From Roridomyces roridus (Eukaryota > Basidiomycota > Agaricomycetes > Agaricales > Mycenaceae), in the NCBI GenBank assembly GCA_029378245.1, contig JARKIF010000054.1, forward strand, positions 1 to 64,000: a stretch of 64,000 nucleotides of DNA. The letters run 5' to 3'. The notes beneath the pieces were generated by a model. It saw nothing but the letters and a program-made list of their open reading frames with translations. It was not told the origin of the DNA and made no database searches. This document shows, piece after piece, positions 1 through 10,743 of this stretch. Each line of letters opens with the position of its first letter. Within the stretch, counting starts at the first letter, position 1. Made by a program: the position numbers and the translations under genes.

Positions 1-1663
1 GGCGCCCTCATCGACCAACGATACAGCGAACAGTCTTGCTCTGTGCAGACGGGATCCGACACGGTCTTTTCGGTCGTCGAGCTTAGCGGTCAATGTTTCG
101 TTTCGACATTACAATATACCGTCCGCAACGGACGACAACTCCCTCGCCGCGTCCTCCTCTCCAGCATTCGCGCCACCCATCTTTTCTTCAAGTCTTTCAT
201 CCAAATAGGTCGCTACATCGGCGTCAAATTCATCACGGTCATCCTTCCTTCGGTTATCGACATCAGTCTGCGGCTCTTCGTTTGGCTTTTCCACCGAGCC
301 CATAAGGCATTCAACGGGACAGCCCCACCTACCCCAGTCCTCCAGCCCGAGAAGACTGCAGATAATCCACAACCAGCGCCACCACCCAGACCACCACCAC
401 CGCCTACACCTCCTCCCGCACAATGGTATGCTCTGCTACTCGACGGCGATACGAAAGTAGGACCGCACCAAAAGAACATCATCGAGGGCGAACGTATCGG
501 CAAAGGCGGGTTCGCAGAAGTATTTCGGGGTCTCAATAAAGCGACCGGTGAAGCACTCGCAATCAAGCGGGTCAAGAAGAAGGCACTTGGGGAGAAGGGG
601 CAGCATCTCATACTGGGAGAGATCCGCGCAATGAACAGGATCCGCGACACCGAACAGGAACAGCCGTTCCCGAAGCTATTGGGAAGTTACATGGACGAGC
701 GCGACTACATCCTGGTTATGGTAAGCCATTCATTCATATTCACCTGCGAATCGGTTTCTGACTCTCGTCGTTCAGAACCTTTTCCCTGGTACGATGGAGG
801 CCAAGTTGCGAGCCATGGACGGGTACTTTGATCGCCCACTGGCCTACTTTTACGGAGCGCAGCTGGTGGGTTCATCCTTTATACATCTTTCCTCACTCTA
901 ACCCTGCTCGCAGCTGCTTGCTATACACTCTCTACACAAGCTCGGCGTCATACACTGTGACATCAAGCCAGACAACATTTTCATCGACAGTCGGGGTGAC
1001 GTCGTTCTTGCCGACTTTGGCATCGCAAAGGTTTTCGATCCCAAGGCGGAGGGCGGGGAGTTTTGGAACGGGTACAAGGAGCTCGGGGGCGATTTATTCC
1101 CTCTTCTATTGCCGATGCCAGACGACAATCCTCATCTCCTTGACGAGGTCAGGGGCACCGACTTTTATGCCGCTCCCGAGACCAGCACGCGATCCTATTC
1201 GTACGGGGTGGACTACTGGTCGTGGGCTGCGACCTTCTTTCAGTTCCTCACTGGAGTTCTCCCTTGGGCCATCGACGGACGGACGGAAGATTATGTGGAG
1301 CCGATGGAGGTTTCCTTGGGGTACAATCGATTCCGCAAAACCACATTGACGAATGTGGAGAACGATTTCTTCTCCAAGGTGCGTTATCGTCGCATTGCCT
1401 CTTCTCTCATCCTCACCCTTCTGTTCAGGCCTTCGACATGAACCCTTTCGAGCGATGGGCCACGGTCCGTGAGATCAAGGCTGAACCGATATGGCAAGGA
1501 TTGTGAGTCTATTCCATGCTTTCTTGCTTCCAATCCTGATGGGTGTTGCAGCGACTGGCACGCGTTGTCTCAAGGCACACTCCTCAACCCTCTCCACCAA
1601 CCCGTCGTGAAGACTGCTATTTCTGGGGGCCGAGTCGGGCGAACACAACGAAATATAAATTAG
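1..1663 (+). CDS. Membrane-anchored Ser/Thr protein kinase K1 (5' end outside the window)
   Basis: Exons read at 1-720 (continuing from upstream), 776-865, 914-1378, 1429-1502 and 1552-1663. All splice sites are GT-AG, and exon lengths and phases are identical to the complete copy K4 at 53665-55771. The N-terminal part with the first membrane span lies upstream of the window. What remains has a second hydrophobic segment, a proline-rich linker and a full kinase core: glycine loop [12 protein letters not shown] lysine, GEIRAMN glutamate, catalytic loop HCDIKPDN (Cys replaces the usual Arg of HRD), ADFG and AAPE. The frame is open to the stop, so this copy looks functional as far as seen. The second half is also the outer part of the left arm of a 2.1 kb inverted duplication. 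The family is inferred from motifs; substrate and pathway are unknown. Confidence 0.85.
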
Positions 1664-2172
1664 CCTCTCGGACTGGACTCTCCTTTTTATCTCTGCAGAT
1701 TCCTCTCGTCTTCCACTTCTCTTTTATCTCTCTCCCTCTCCCTCTCCCTCTTACGATACCGAATAGACCCTCTGTATACCCTCGGTGTCTTTTTCTTTCT
1801 CTCAATGAGTGTATTCTCTGCATGGCGAGTGAAGTCAGCGATCAAACGACCACTTGTTTTCTCTCTTCCACCATGACTCGTTCCCTTACTCCCACCTTCT
1901 GGGGCAACGTCCAGACCACGAATGATACGGGCCGAGCAACATTCCGACACTGCTTTCAGCTCTCAAGCACTCCATTCCACCCGTCGAGCGTGCTGTTCTG
2001 CTTGACTGCGGAGTCTTTCTGAGCTCTCGGATTGGACGCAAGAACAGCTGTAGGTCAGGCTAGACTGTGCAACGGCGCTCATTCCGCAGTTCTTTCCGGA
2101 GCGTACGGGGCAGCGACGGCTGTGGGTGCTGCGCAACTTGAAGCCGTTCTGGAAGCTGTAGTCCACTATCCG

Positions 2173-2179
2173 TATAAAA
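2173..2179 (+). promoter_or_regulatory. TATA box of the small arm gene
   Basis: TATAAAA lies 33 bp before the ATG at 2212, followed by a pyrimidine-rich TCTTCAACTC stretch that could be the initiator. The same element at the same spacing is kept in the right arm (10241-10247, minus strand). This implies a very short 5' UTR. Confidence 0.55.
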
Positions 2180-2211
2180 GCCTCGCTCTCAGTCTCTTCA
2201 ACTCAACACCA

Positions 2212-2763
2212 ATGACTGAAGATCTCATCCTCTATCCGATTGCAGGAGTCGACCTCTCCAACGAACAACCTTGCATGGAGCAGCAGGGATCTGAAGTGTC
2301 GAGCCACTCCGTCCTCCCGAGAGAAGAAGCAAGCCACGACTCGCAGGACCCTGACTCGCAGCTCGACGAAGAGATGAATTGTGAGTCTACCGTTTCGACG
2401 GTAGCCGAGTCGCAGAAATTTGACGAGGCTATCTCCCAGGTTTTTTATGAACGGGATATCGACCTCTCTTTGGGTTTTCCTCTACTTGACGGCGCTTACC
2501 AATACGCGCACCTATCTGAACATCCGGCGCTGACACCGTTCATATCCAAGTTCGCTTTTCAGGCCGAGAACTCCCGGCGCTCGCCCATAAATTCGGCTCG
2601 CGTGGATATCATTTTGCGTTCTCGCTCTTCATGCCGCTTTTCTTGCCGGCGACGAACGAGCCTACTCTCTTCTGGAGCGCACGCAAAGGCCTTCACCACC
2701 TGGATACCTAGGCGGTGGCGTGGCGGGATTGAGCCAAGAAGGAGACCTTGGTACGTTCAATAG
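2212..2763 (+). CDS. Unknown protein, left inverted-repeat arm copy
   Basis: This is a 183-codon open frame after a TATA box. It is 75-80% identical to the 188-codon frame in the right arm (9642-10208). The two copies differ by indels of 3, 6 and 9 nt, all multiples of three, which supports coding over most of the length. The N-terminal two thirds is acidic and Ser/Glu-rich (LYPIAGVDLSNEQP, SQLDEEMNCE). The C-terminal 60 residues are unusually Arg-rich. In that stretch another frame gives a more ordinary, hydrophobic sequence ending in HHLDT (left) or HHLET (right), so a frameshift or unseen splice there is possible. No family is recognised. Confidence 0.45.
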   Translation: MTEDLILYPIAGVDLSNEQPCMEQQGSEVSSHSVLPREEASHDSQDPDSQLDEEMNCESTVSTVAESQKFDEAISQVFYERDIDLSLGFPLLDGAYQYAHLSEHPALTPFISKFAFQAENSRRSPINSARVDIILRSRSSCRFSCRRRTSLLSSGAHAKAFTTWIPRRWRGGIEPRRRPWYVQ

Positions 2764-2997
2764 TCCTTTCCTCCCGCTGTGGCCACTCTTCCTTTTCTAC
2801 GTATCCTTTTCCTTACCCAGACAATTTGCATACCCCTCGTGGCTTATGGACTCAAATATACTCACCTTTGTACATTTTATTCATATTTACCGTGCTTTTT
2901 CACCATTTTCGCGTGTATGCAATCTATGTATTCCACCTAGCAATACAGGAATCCTAAAAAGTCCCAGTTACAGACCAAAGCATAAAATCATAATAAA

Positions 2998-5900
2998 TTA
3001 TCGACGGGAGAACGGCCACCACCATCGTCTACTCGTGCGCGTTCTCCGGTCTTCCTCCTGAACATTGTTCTCCCGAATCACCTTCAAGAACACAGTCTCT
3101 AGTGTCGCCTTGGCCACCGTATACTCGGAGAAATCGCCGTGCTCAGACAGCATGTGGAATAACTGGGCAAGAGAGAGCCCGTTGTCCTTTTCAATTGGAA
3201 CTTCAAAGCGTGTCGCCACGTCGTCCGCCATGCGAGAACCCGGGATCCTCGCCATGAGGGTCTGCGCCCGAGTCACTTCCTCGCGCGTACGACAAGTGAA
3301 GTGGACCTCGTAGGTCGCGTAACGCGCAGAAAGTGATTCGGTCGTGCCAACAGCGAGTAACCGGACGGCGAGGATGCCAACTTTGGTAGCAAGTGCGCCT
3401 GCGAAAACGATCAATTGGAGGTCAAAGAGGAGCGGAAAATCACTTACTAGCTTCCTCCAACGAGTGTGTTGTAAGCACAAAAGCTTTCCCCGTTGAGACC
3501 GCTCTGAGTGTCTGCCACATCTCTCTTTTCTTCTTCGCATCAATGCCGGTCGAAAACTCGTCTATGAGAACGACGGAGGGATTCCCAACAAGCGCTATAG
3601 CGAGCGACAACTTCCTTTGGTTTCCACCAGAAAGCTTGCTCGCCAGCCTGTCGGCATACAAATCCAATCCTGTCGCCAAAAGAAGGGAATAGATGCTGCT
3701 ATCCAGCTCCCCTGATCGAAGACCCTTGAGCCGACCGTACACTTCAAGGTGTTCACGGACAGACAGCTGGGCGTCGATGGCAGAAAACTGGGGGCAGACA
3801 CCAAGTGACGCGCGAGCCGTGCGTGGTTGATTCACAACAGACGTCCCTTGAATCAGAGCATCCCCCGAGTCCGGTATAACGTCCCCACGAACAACATTGA
3901 AAACTGTGGTTTTACCGGCACCATTGGGTCCCAACAAGCAGAATACGGTGTCTCGGGCGACGCCAAAACTGACGTCGTCAACAACAGTATTTGAGCCGTA
4001 GGTTTTTGAGACATTGAGGACGCGAAGCAAGTCGTCCGATTGAGCGGCAGACCGAGCCTCCAAAGCAACATCCTCTTTCACCGGACGCTCCTCCTCTGTC
4101 TTGGAGGCTTTGGATCGTTTGCGGAACCTCTGGGGTAATACAGCTCCGGAATCGACCCAGACCAGGAACGCGAGATAGCAGAGAGACTGGACGATGAGGT
4201 ACGCAATTGGACCGCCGAAACGGATGATTTGGGACATCCAGGGTGTCGTGATCTCCGTCTGCTCCCCATTGCAAAGCAACGAGAACAGATTGACAGACAC
4301 CAGCCCGCCTCTTGTCTACGGATTCTATGAGCGGAAAGCAGGAACCAGGGCGAGAGGTACTCACCACACTGGCCACCGGAGACAAGATGGAGAGTGAAAA
4401 GTTGATGATAGTGATGATCCGATTCGCGTCCGACGTCTTTGCATATGTCAAAGTCAACAAGTAACCCGCAACGTATGCCTTGGCCTCAAGTTAGCGCAAG
4501 AACGGTCTTGCTGTGAGCAACTCACCAGGAACATGATGATTTGGTAACCTGCCACAGCTGCAAAGGCCGCCAAAGGCGATGCGACCAAAAGAGACATGCA
4601 ATAGGCAAACAGGGTTCCCGCGATTCCATACAAAACCATGACCAGCCACTGTAAAGTGTCAGATTAAAAGAAGCAGAAAATAGGTAGAATCATACCAAGA
4701 ATCCAAGTCCGTGGAACTGGTGAGAAGCAGCGGCGAAGATGATGATGACAATCGTGGCCATGATAACGGTGAAGATGCTATCGAAAGCGAGATGACCCAA
4801 CCACAAGCCGACTGGGTTGTGTAGCCCATTGCTGAATTGCATAGCCTGGACAGACGAGCGTCGCTCCTTGGACACATACATAGCGAAGAAGGCTGGGAAC
4901 ACGGACTGTCGAGGTATTAGTTTTGACACGCAAGGAGAAACAGAAAACATACCATCACCGCACCGTAAAATGCGATCCACTTGAGCGCCACAAGAGTACC
5001 GGCATCCACCGGAGGGAACGATTGATAAGTAGGTAAAATCAGAGTCGGCGCTGCACCAGCATGGCCAGATACATTGAGCGCATAATTTAGGAGGACATTG
5101 CTGGCAAGACTGAGCATTGTCGGGCCCATCAGTCCAGGGGAGGTACCTTCCCAGGCGACTAGAGAATTTCCAGACGCTGGATCAAAAGAAACACCGCCCG
5201 TGGTGAGATTCAGGAAGTTTTCTTCGATCGTGCTGACAAACGTGGCGTTGTCGGGCACAGGAGAGATGGTGAATGGTGTAAGCGCTGTTGTGTTGCCAAT
5301 ATCCGTCAAATTGACGTGACTAGTGAGATTGGCCAGACTGCCGGTGAGTGCTGCAGTATTTCCCAAGTCGTTGAATAGGTCGGGAGGTGAAACCAAAACC
5401 CTTGAATTGGGTCCTTGGTAAAAGGCGAGGAGAGGCGAGGTCGGTGGGAACAGTATGATATTGGTGTTCGGAAGATCAAATGTCTTGACGCAAGACTCAG
5501 ATCGTCCTTTGAGGAAGACGAGCGGAATGACAGAGCCCGCAATTCCAATAAGAACGGCCAATAAAGGTGTCAGCCAACTGCGCCGAACGATTATTGTTCT
5601 CTTGTAGAAGATGGTCACGGCCTGTCGGAATGGGGAAGTGGGACGACCCGTAGCCAGATTGAGTGCATTGGGCTCGTCCACCGACACCGAGCTCGGAGTT
5701 ATGCTCTTCTCTTCCTCTACACCCGCCGTGATCCCCTTGGTCATTTCATCCTTCTGCATCAGATCCAAAAAGATGTCCTCAATGGACGTTCCCAGGACAT
5801 CGTAAGACACGATATTGTACTTGTTCATGTCGGCCTCGAGCATCTGGAGGACCCGATTCACGACCTCGGTGTCCTTGGACTTGAGATGGTACAGCGGCTG

Positions 5901-8813
5901 ATGTGGAGATGCTAATGAAATGTGTGTTTGCGGAGCGAGAGTTCTGATATGTTGAAGCAGCTCTGCAGGAGGGCCCAACTTTTCAGGACTCTCCGAAGGC
6001 GGTAGCGTGACTTGAACGGTGTATCCCTCGCCGAGGTCGCGTTTCAGCTTGACCGGAGATCCCAACGCGACAAGCTTTCCCGGCGCAGCGAGAATAGCGA
6101 TATTGTCGGCGATCAAATCCGCTTCGTCCAAGAAATGCTGCAGTTCGATAAGCGAACATAAACCTGAAATTGAATGAATGAAGTTACCGTGGTAAATATG
6201 ATCCTTCAGAACAATCAGAGGCAGTTGGAGTGGAAGATGGAAAGAACTCACGTTCGCTCGAGACGGAATGAAATCAGAGTCCTCCAAAGCGCACGACGGG
6301 ACAATGGATCGACACCAGAAGTGCACTGAATGGCTAAGTTGCTGACCAAAGTGAATCAGATCGACACACACACCTCATCAACGAGCACGACTGGAATGCC
6401 AATCAGTACGTGAGAACAAAATCATTCTCAAAGAAACGCACTCTTCGACCCAGAAACAAGCCCGATCGCCAGCTGAAGCTTCCTCTTCTGCCCGCCCGAC
6501 AAAGTGTTCGCATTTTGATGAATCTTGGTCTCCAAATCACAATCACGCAACAGCTGCTCGAGGTCTTCGCCCGCAACAGAGCTGCCCGACCACTTGACAG
6601 CTCGCCACACGCGTAGTGTCTGCAAGCACGTGAGCTCTGGGATCAACACATTTTTCTGTTCGCAAAGTGAGACAAGATCGACTCCGGGAAGAATAAACGT
6701 GCCTGGGGCACGATCCCGAGTGTTCCTCGAGGAGGCTTTGATACACCGCCCTCAAAAACCACAGCCCCACTCGAACGGCCAGTAAGCCCGCCAATAACCG
6801 ACAACGAAGTCGACTTGCCGGCACTGATACAATAGTGAGATATTATGTCGAAAGGGCGAAAGAAACACTCACCCGTTACTCCCCAGCAGGACGAAAATAC
6901 CCAACTTCGGTACATCGAACGTGAGATCGGACACAGCGGTGACGTTGCCACCCTTGCGATTGAATAAAGAAGTGTTGAAGGTTTTAGTGAGTCCTTGTAG
7001 CGATACGGCCATGTCCGGGGCGATGTGTAGGGTCTCACGCTTGCGCCGGCCCCAGCATTTCCACGATCCCGCAGTTGATGGCTCTCGCGCATCGTACAAG
7101 CGTCGTTCGAGAAGGACGGCGAGATACGGCCACAAAAAGACATCGATCTAAAGATAGCCGTTAGAGGGAGGAATCTCTTCGACAGGGTGCGACCTTACTA
7201 GACCAGCAATGATTATCGTGAGAAGTACGAGGTGGTTGTCGGGGTCTCCCTTGAGCGCGTTTGTAGGGAAACTGTGATTCTCGTAGCCGCTGATCGCACG
7301 GTTGGCGAAAATGTAGAAGCCGGGAGGGAAAATTATCGTGAAAATGAATGCACCTCCAGTGCCGAGTCCTGCGGAAGTGTAAACACAGGGCAAATAGAAA
7401 ACAAAGGGCATACGCTTGAGGACCAAGGCGAGAATGGCAAACAATATGGAGAGGAAGGTAGCGCAAACAGCGGCGAGCTGCGGGCTTTTGGCAAACGGGG
7501 CAGCAATGAAAAAGGTCCAGCTGGCGAGCGTTAACCCGAGGAGGATATGCACCACAAGGATCAACAAAACGTTGGTGAGCACCCATATCTGCGAGCGCCA
7601 TACAAGAGCCACAATGATCCAGGCAGGCAGGTAGACGATGCTGTTGCTCAGGTGCCAAGAAATAACTCGAGCCGAGTCGAGCAGGCCCATAGCCCTCATA
7701 TGTGCCGTCACTTGACTAGCCCGCTCGCCGGCCATAGCTCCAGGGAGCTGGTACGCGATCCCGATGTAGCATATGAAGCTGTAGTGTTGATTAGATTCTG
7801 AATTAGAAACACCTGAGAACGTACAAGGCAATGACGAGCAATTCTCGGATACCCCGAATAAAACCTACGGGGCATAAACAGGAAAGGACCGCAAAATGGA
7901 ATGGTACATACTCAGCCGCGTTCTCTTGCTTTGCTCCTCATTGGTCTCGTTCGTGAAAGGCCACTCGAGCGGCGTGGGAACAGTTACACCCGTCCGCAGC
8001 TCTATGATGGCCTGTATGAGATTGTCAGACATCATTCAAAGACGACAGGCGCAGCGTGCAGCACCTGATCCACGGCCCATTGCAATGGCAACACTCTGGT
8101 TTCAAAATCAGAGTTGTGCCGCACGACGTCGATGTGGAAGAGGCCAGAGTCGGCTAGAATAGTGTAATTGACCGGCGAGCCGTCTGCGGGTATATCATAG
8201 AAGATAACCGCAGCATAGCACTCGGAGAAGCCGTTGAAATTTTGGGGGCATTCGAAAGGTAGTTCTTCGCCGGAAGACGCCTTCTTGACCGCGTCGAGTT
8301 GAGTTTGGGTGAATCCGTTCGTCATGCGTGCGATGATTTCAGTCGGAGACGGATTGCTGCTCCCATCGGTCGCGTCGGCCCACACAAGGGTTCCAAGATC
8401 ATGAAACTTGCTGCTGAAGAGAGTGCACTGGATAATGTCCAGTTAGCCTGAGTTTCTCGCAGAAAACAAGCTACACACCTGGTACTGGGTTGCCGATCCC
8501 ATACTGACACGGAAGTGAGCACAAAAACCAGCTCGTTAATCAAGTGCCGCACATTGTTGGGTTTCAACAAGAACGTCTTGGCCACAGCAAGGAAGACCTG
8601 TGGATGGATTCAGTACCACAAAGTTAAGATTAGTAGCTTCCTACTCCATACGCGACCGGGGCGATGAAGCACCGCAGAAGATTCAGCTTTTGACAGAGGG
8701 TTGGTTAGGAGCGGAAGTTGACAGACGGAAGACGCGACGCACGAAGGGGTGCTTGGAGAGAACGATCCAATTCTTCCAGAGAGCGCGACGAATTGTCTCC
8801 AGAAGAGAGCCAT
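2998..8813 (-). CDS. Full-size ABCA-type ABC transporter (TMD-NBD-TMD-NBD)
   Basis: A multi-exon gene of roughly 1,500 codons, expected to be an integral membrane ATP-driven transporter of lipid-like substrates. The ATG at 8811-8813 has a strong context (GCCACCATGG). Half 1 has membrane segments at 7200-7800 and NBD1 at 6140-7140, with Walker A split by an intron after LLGSNG, signature LSGGQKRKL, Walker B IVLVDE and H-loop FTTHFLDEADL. Half 2 has a long N-glycosylation-rich extracellular loop (5000-5500) and membrane segments at 4140-4980. NBD2 at 3440-4100 has GPNGAGKTT, LSGGNQRKLS, VVLIDE and LTTHSLEEAS. A 16-nt exon (6188-6203) supplies the NBD1 H-loop residues. The intron at 6656-6702 is GC-AG. 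After MALFWRQFVAL the frame must shift by 1 nt to reach the canonical WKNWIVLSKHPF, so there is either an indel or an assembly error. Order, length and two complete NBDs fit ABCA; the substrate is unknown. Confidence 0.85.
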
Positions 8814-9509
8814 GGTGGCAGCGGCCGAGAACCCGAGCGCGTTCCCAAGGCATGAGATGAGAACATTTGGCCTGACTTGGACCTGACTGCGGCCAACTGG
8901 TCCCGGGCGTGCCGGCAAGCCCTTGCTCTCGAGTCTCACCACCAACCATCTTGGCTGCTTGGCGCCATTCTGTGCAATGCCCGGGATCTCAAGCTACTTG
9001 TGAAGACCAGGCTCGTGAGTTGTCTGGCCTTTGTGGGTCGTCACAAGTTCAGTTCATCGTCGATGTGCCTGGAATTTTATCGCAAAACGAGTCCTCCCGC
9101 GTCGTCACTGGCCATGGACTGCGTAGGACGCAAAGAGCGCTCGAAAACCGATGGAAAACGTTCAGAACAGGATGTGTTCGGGACCGCGTTTCGCCAGTCG
9201 ACGTTTCAACGATGACCCCTGGCCGCCTGGGCCCTCGTCGGCATCTCTCAGCGGTCTCTCAGCGGCGGTTGCCCATCCTCGTGTGCACGTTTCTTCCCGT
9301 GTTCTCCAAAGTGCTTGTATCATCTCTGGTCCGTGTACCTGACACCAACGACGCCCTGCTCGACCTTGTCCCCATTCACCACCATTCATCCAATACATAT
9401 CCGACTCTTATCCTTGTTCGTATGTGTAAACCGAGGATAGATTGCAATATATTTTACTCTCAATTTCTTCCTGCGCTCGCCCGAGGGTTCCTTTCCTGCT
9501 GAGGGTCTG
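8814..9509. other. Intergenic, no gene seen
   Basis: Upstream region of the ABC transporter up to the right inverted-repeat arm. Open frames here lack protein-like composition and splice logic. The transporter promoter should lie here, but I see no clear TATA or repeated operator. Confidence 0.4.
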
Positions 9510-9641
9510 AGATAAAATGCACAAGGGTATATTCAAGTCCACGAAGTGAATAAACAGAAGTGTATATACTGGCTCTAACTAAACTGTCTGGATGAGAAAA
9601 AGAATGTAACAAGGAAGAGTGGCCGCAGCGGGAGGAAAGGA

Positions 9642-10208
9642 CTATTGAGCGTACCAAGGTCTCCTTCTTGGCTCAATCCCGCCACGCCACCGCCTAGGTC
9701 TCCAAGTGGTGAAGGCCTTCGCGTGCGGTCCAGAGGAGAGTAAGCTCGTTCGTCTCCGGCAAGAAAAGCGGTAGGTAGAGCGAGAACGCAAAATGATATC
9801 CACGCGGGCCGAATTTATCTTGGGCGAACGCCGGGAATTCTCTGCCTGGAAGGCAAACTTGGATATGAACGGTGTGAGGGCCGGATGTTGAGAGAGGCAT
9901 GCGTAATCGGAAGTGCCGCCAAGTCGAGGAAAACCCAAGGAGAGGTCGGTATGATCCCGTTCATTAAAAATCTGGGAGATAGCCTCGTCAAATTTCTGCA
10001 ACTCGATATCCACAGCTACCGTCGAAACGGTGGACTCACAATTCATCTCTTCGTCGAGCTGCGAGTCAGGGTCCTGGGAGCCGTGGCTTGCTTCTTCTCT
10101 CGGGAGGACGGAGTGGCTCGACACTTCAGATCCCTGCGGCTCCATGCAAGGTTGTTCGTTGGAGAGGTCGACTCCTGCAATCGGATAGAGGTTGAGATCT
10201 TGGTTCAT
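9642..10208 (-). CDS. Unknown protein, right inverted-repeat arm copy
   Basis: 188 codons from ATG at 10206-10208 to TAG at 9642-9644, a paralogue of the frame at 2212-2763. A TATA box (10241-10247) sits at the same distance upstream. It starts MNQDLNLYPIAGVDL; the acidic central part is conserved and the tail is Arg-rich (RRWRGGIEPRRRPW). In the tail an overlapping frame reads more like a folded protein (FAFSLYLPLFLPETNELTLL), so the true C-terminus is uncertain. The reading frame has survived although the neighbouring kinase copy in the same arm has decayed, which hints at selection on this gene. No known family is recognised. Confidence 0.45.
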   Translation of the reverse strand: MNQDLNLYPIAGVDLSNEQPCMEPQGSEVSSHSVLPREEASHGSQDPDSQLDEEMNCESTVSTVAVDIELQKFDEAISQIFNERDHTDLSLGFPRLGGTSDYACLSQHPALTPFISKFAFQAENSRRSPKINSARVDIILRSRSTYRFSCRRRTSLLSSGPHAKAFTTWRPRRWRGGIEPRRRPWYAQ

Positions 10209-10240
10209 GGGTGTTGAGTTGAGGAGACTGAGAGCGAGGC

Positions 10241-10247
10241 TTTTATA
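10241..10247 (-). promoter_or_regulatory. TATA box of the right arm gene
   Basis: TATAAAA on the minus strand, 33 bp before the ATG at 10208. It is the counterpart of 2173-2179. Confidence 0.5.
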
Positions 10248-10743
10248 CGGATAGTGGACTACAGCTTCCAGAACGGCTTCAAGTTGCGCAGCACCCTACA
10301 GCCGTCGCTGCCCCGTACGCTCCGGAAAGAACTGCGGAATGAGCGCCGTTGCACAGTCTAGCCTGACCTACAGCTGTTCTTGCGTCCAATCCGAGAGCTC
10401 AGAAAGACTCCGCAGTCAAGCAGAACAGCACGCTCGACGGGTGGAATGGAGTGCTTGAGAGCTGAAAGCAGTGTCGGAATGTTGCTCGGCCCGTATCATT
10501 CGTGGTCTGGACGTTGCCCCAGAAGGCGGGAGTAAGGGAACGAGTCACGGTGGAAGAGAGAGAAAACAAGTGGTCGTTTGATCGCTCACTTCATTCGCAA
10601 GCAGAGAGAGAGAATACATTCATTGAAAGGAAGACAAAGAGATACCGAGGGTATATAGAGGGTCTATTCGGTATCATAAGAGAGAGAGAGAAAAAGTCGA
10701 AGAGGAGAGGAATCTGCAGAGATAAAGAGTCCAGTCCGAGACG

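Larger units (their letters stand above)
804..2882. repeat. Left arm of a 2.1 kb inverted duplication
   Basis: About 2.08 kb matches the reverse complement of 9510-11599 at high identity. It spans the 3' half of kinase K1, the intergenic stretch after it, a TATA box and a small unknown gene. Similarity begins inside kinase exon 2 (AGTTGCGAGCC) and fades near 2882 in AT-rich sequence. The arms flank a 6.6 kb spacer that contains only the ABC transporter gene. Confidence 0.85.

Noticed and set aside
1726..1752. CTCTCCCTCTCCCTC stretch as a functional element
   Set aside because: Simple pyrimidine microsatellite, also present in degraded form in the related copies.
2381..2415. GTGAGT...GCAG in the left arm gene as an intron
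   Set aside because: The segment is 35 nt in one copy and 44 nt in the other. The 9-nt difference keeps frame and the length is too short, so it is coding.
8909..9502. 197-codon open frame upstream of the ABC transporter
   Set aside because: It has low-information composition and overlaps the transporter 5' region on the opposite strand; there is no supporting homology.
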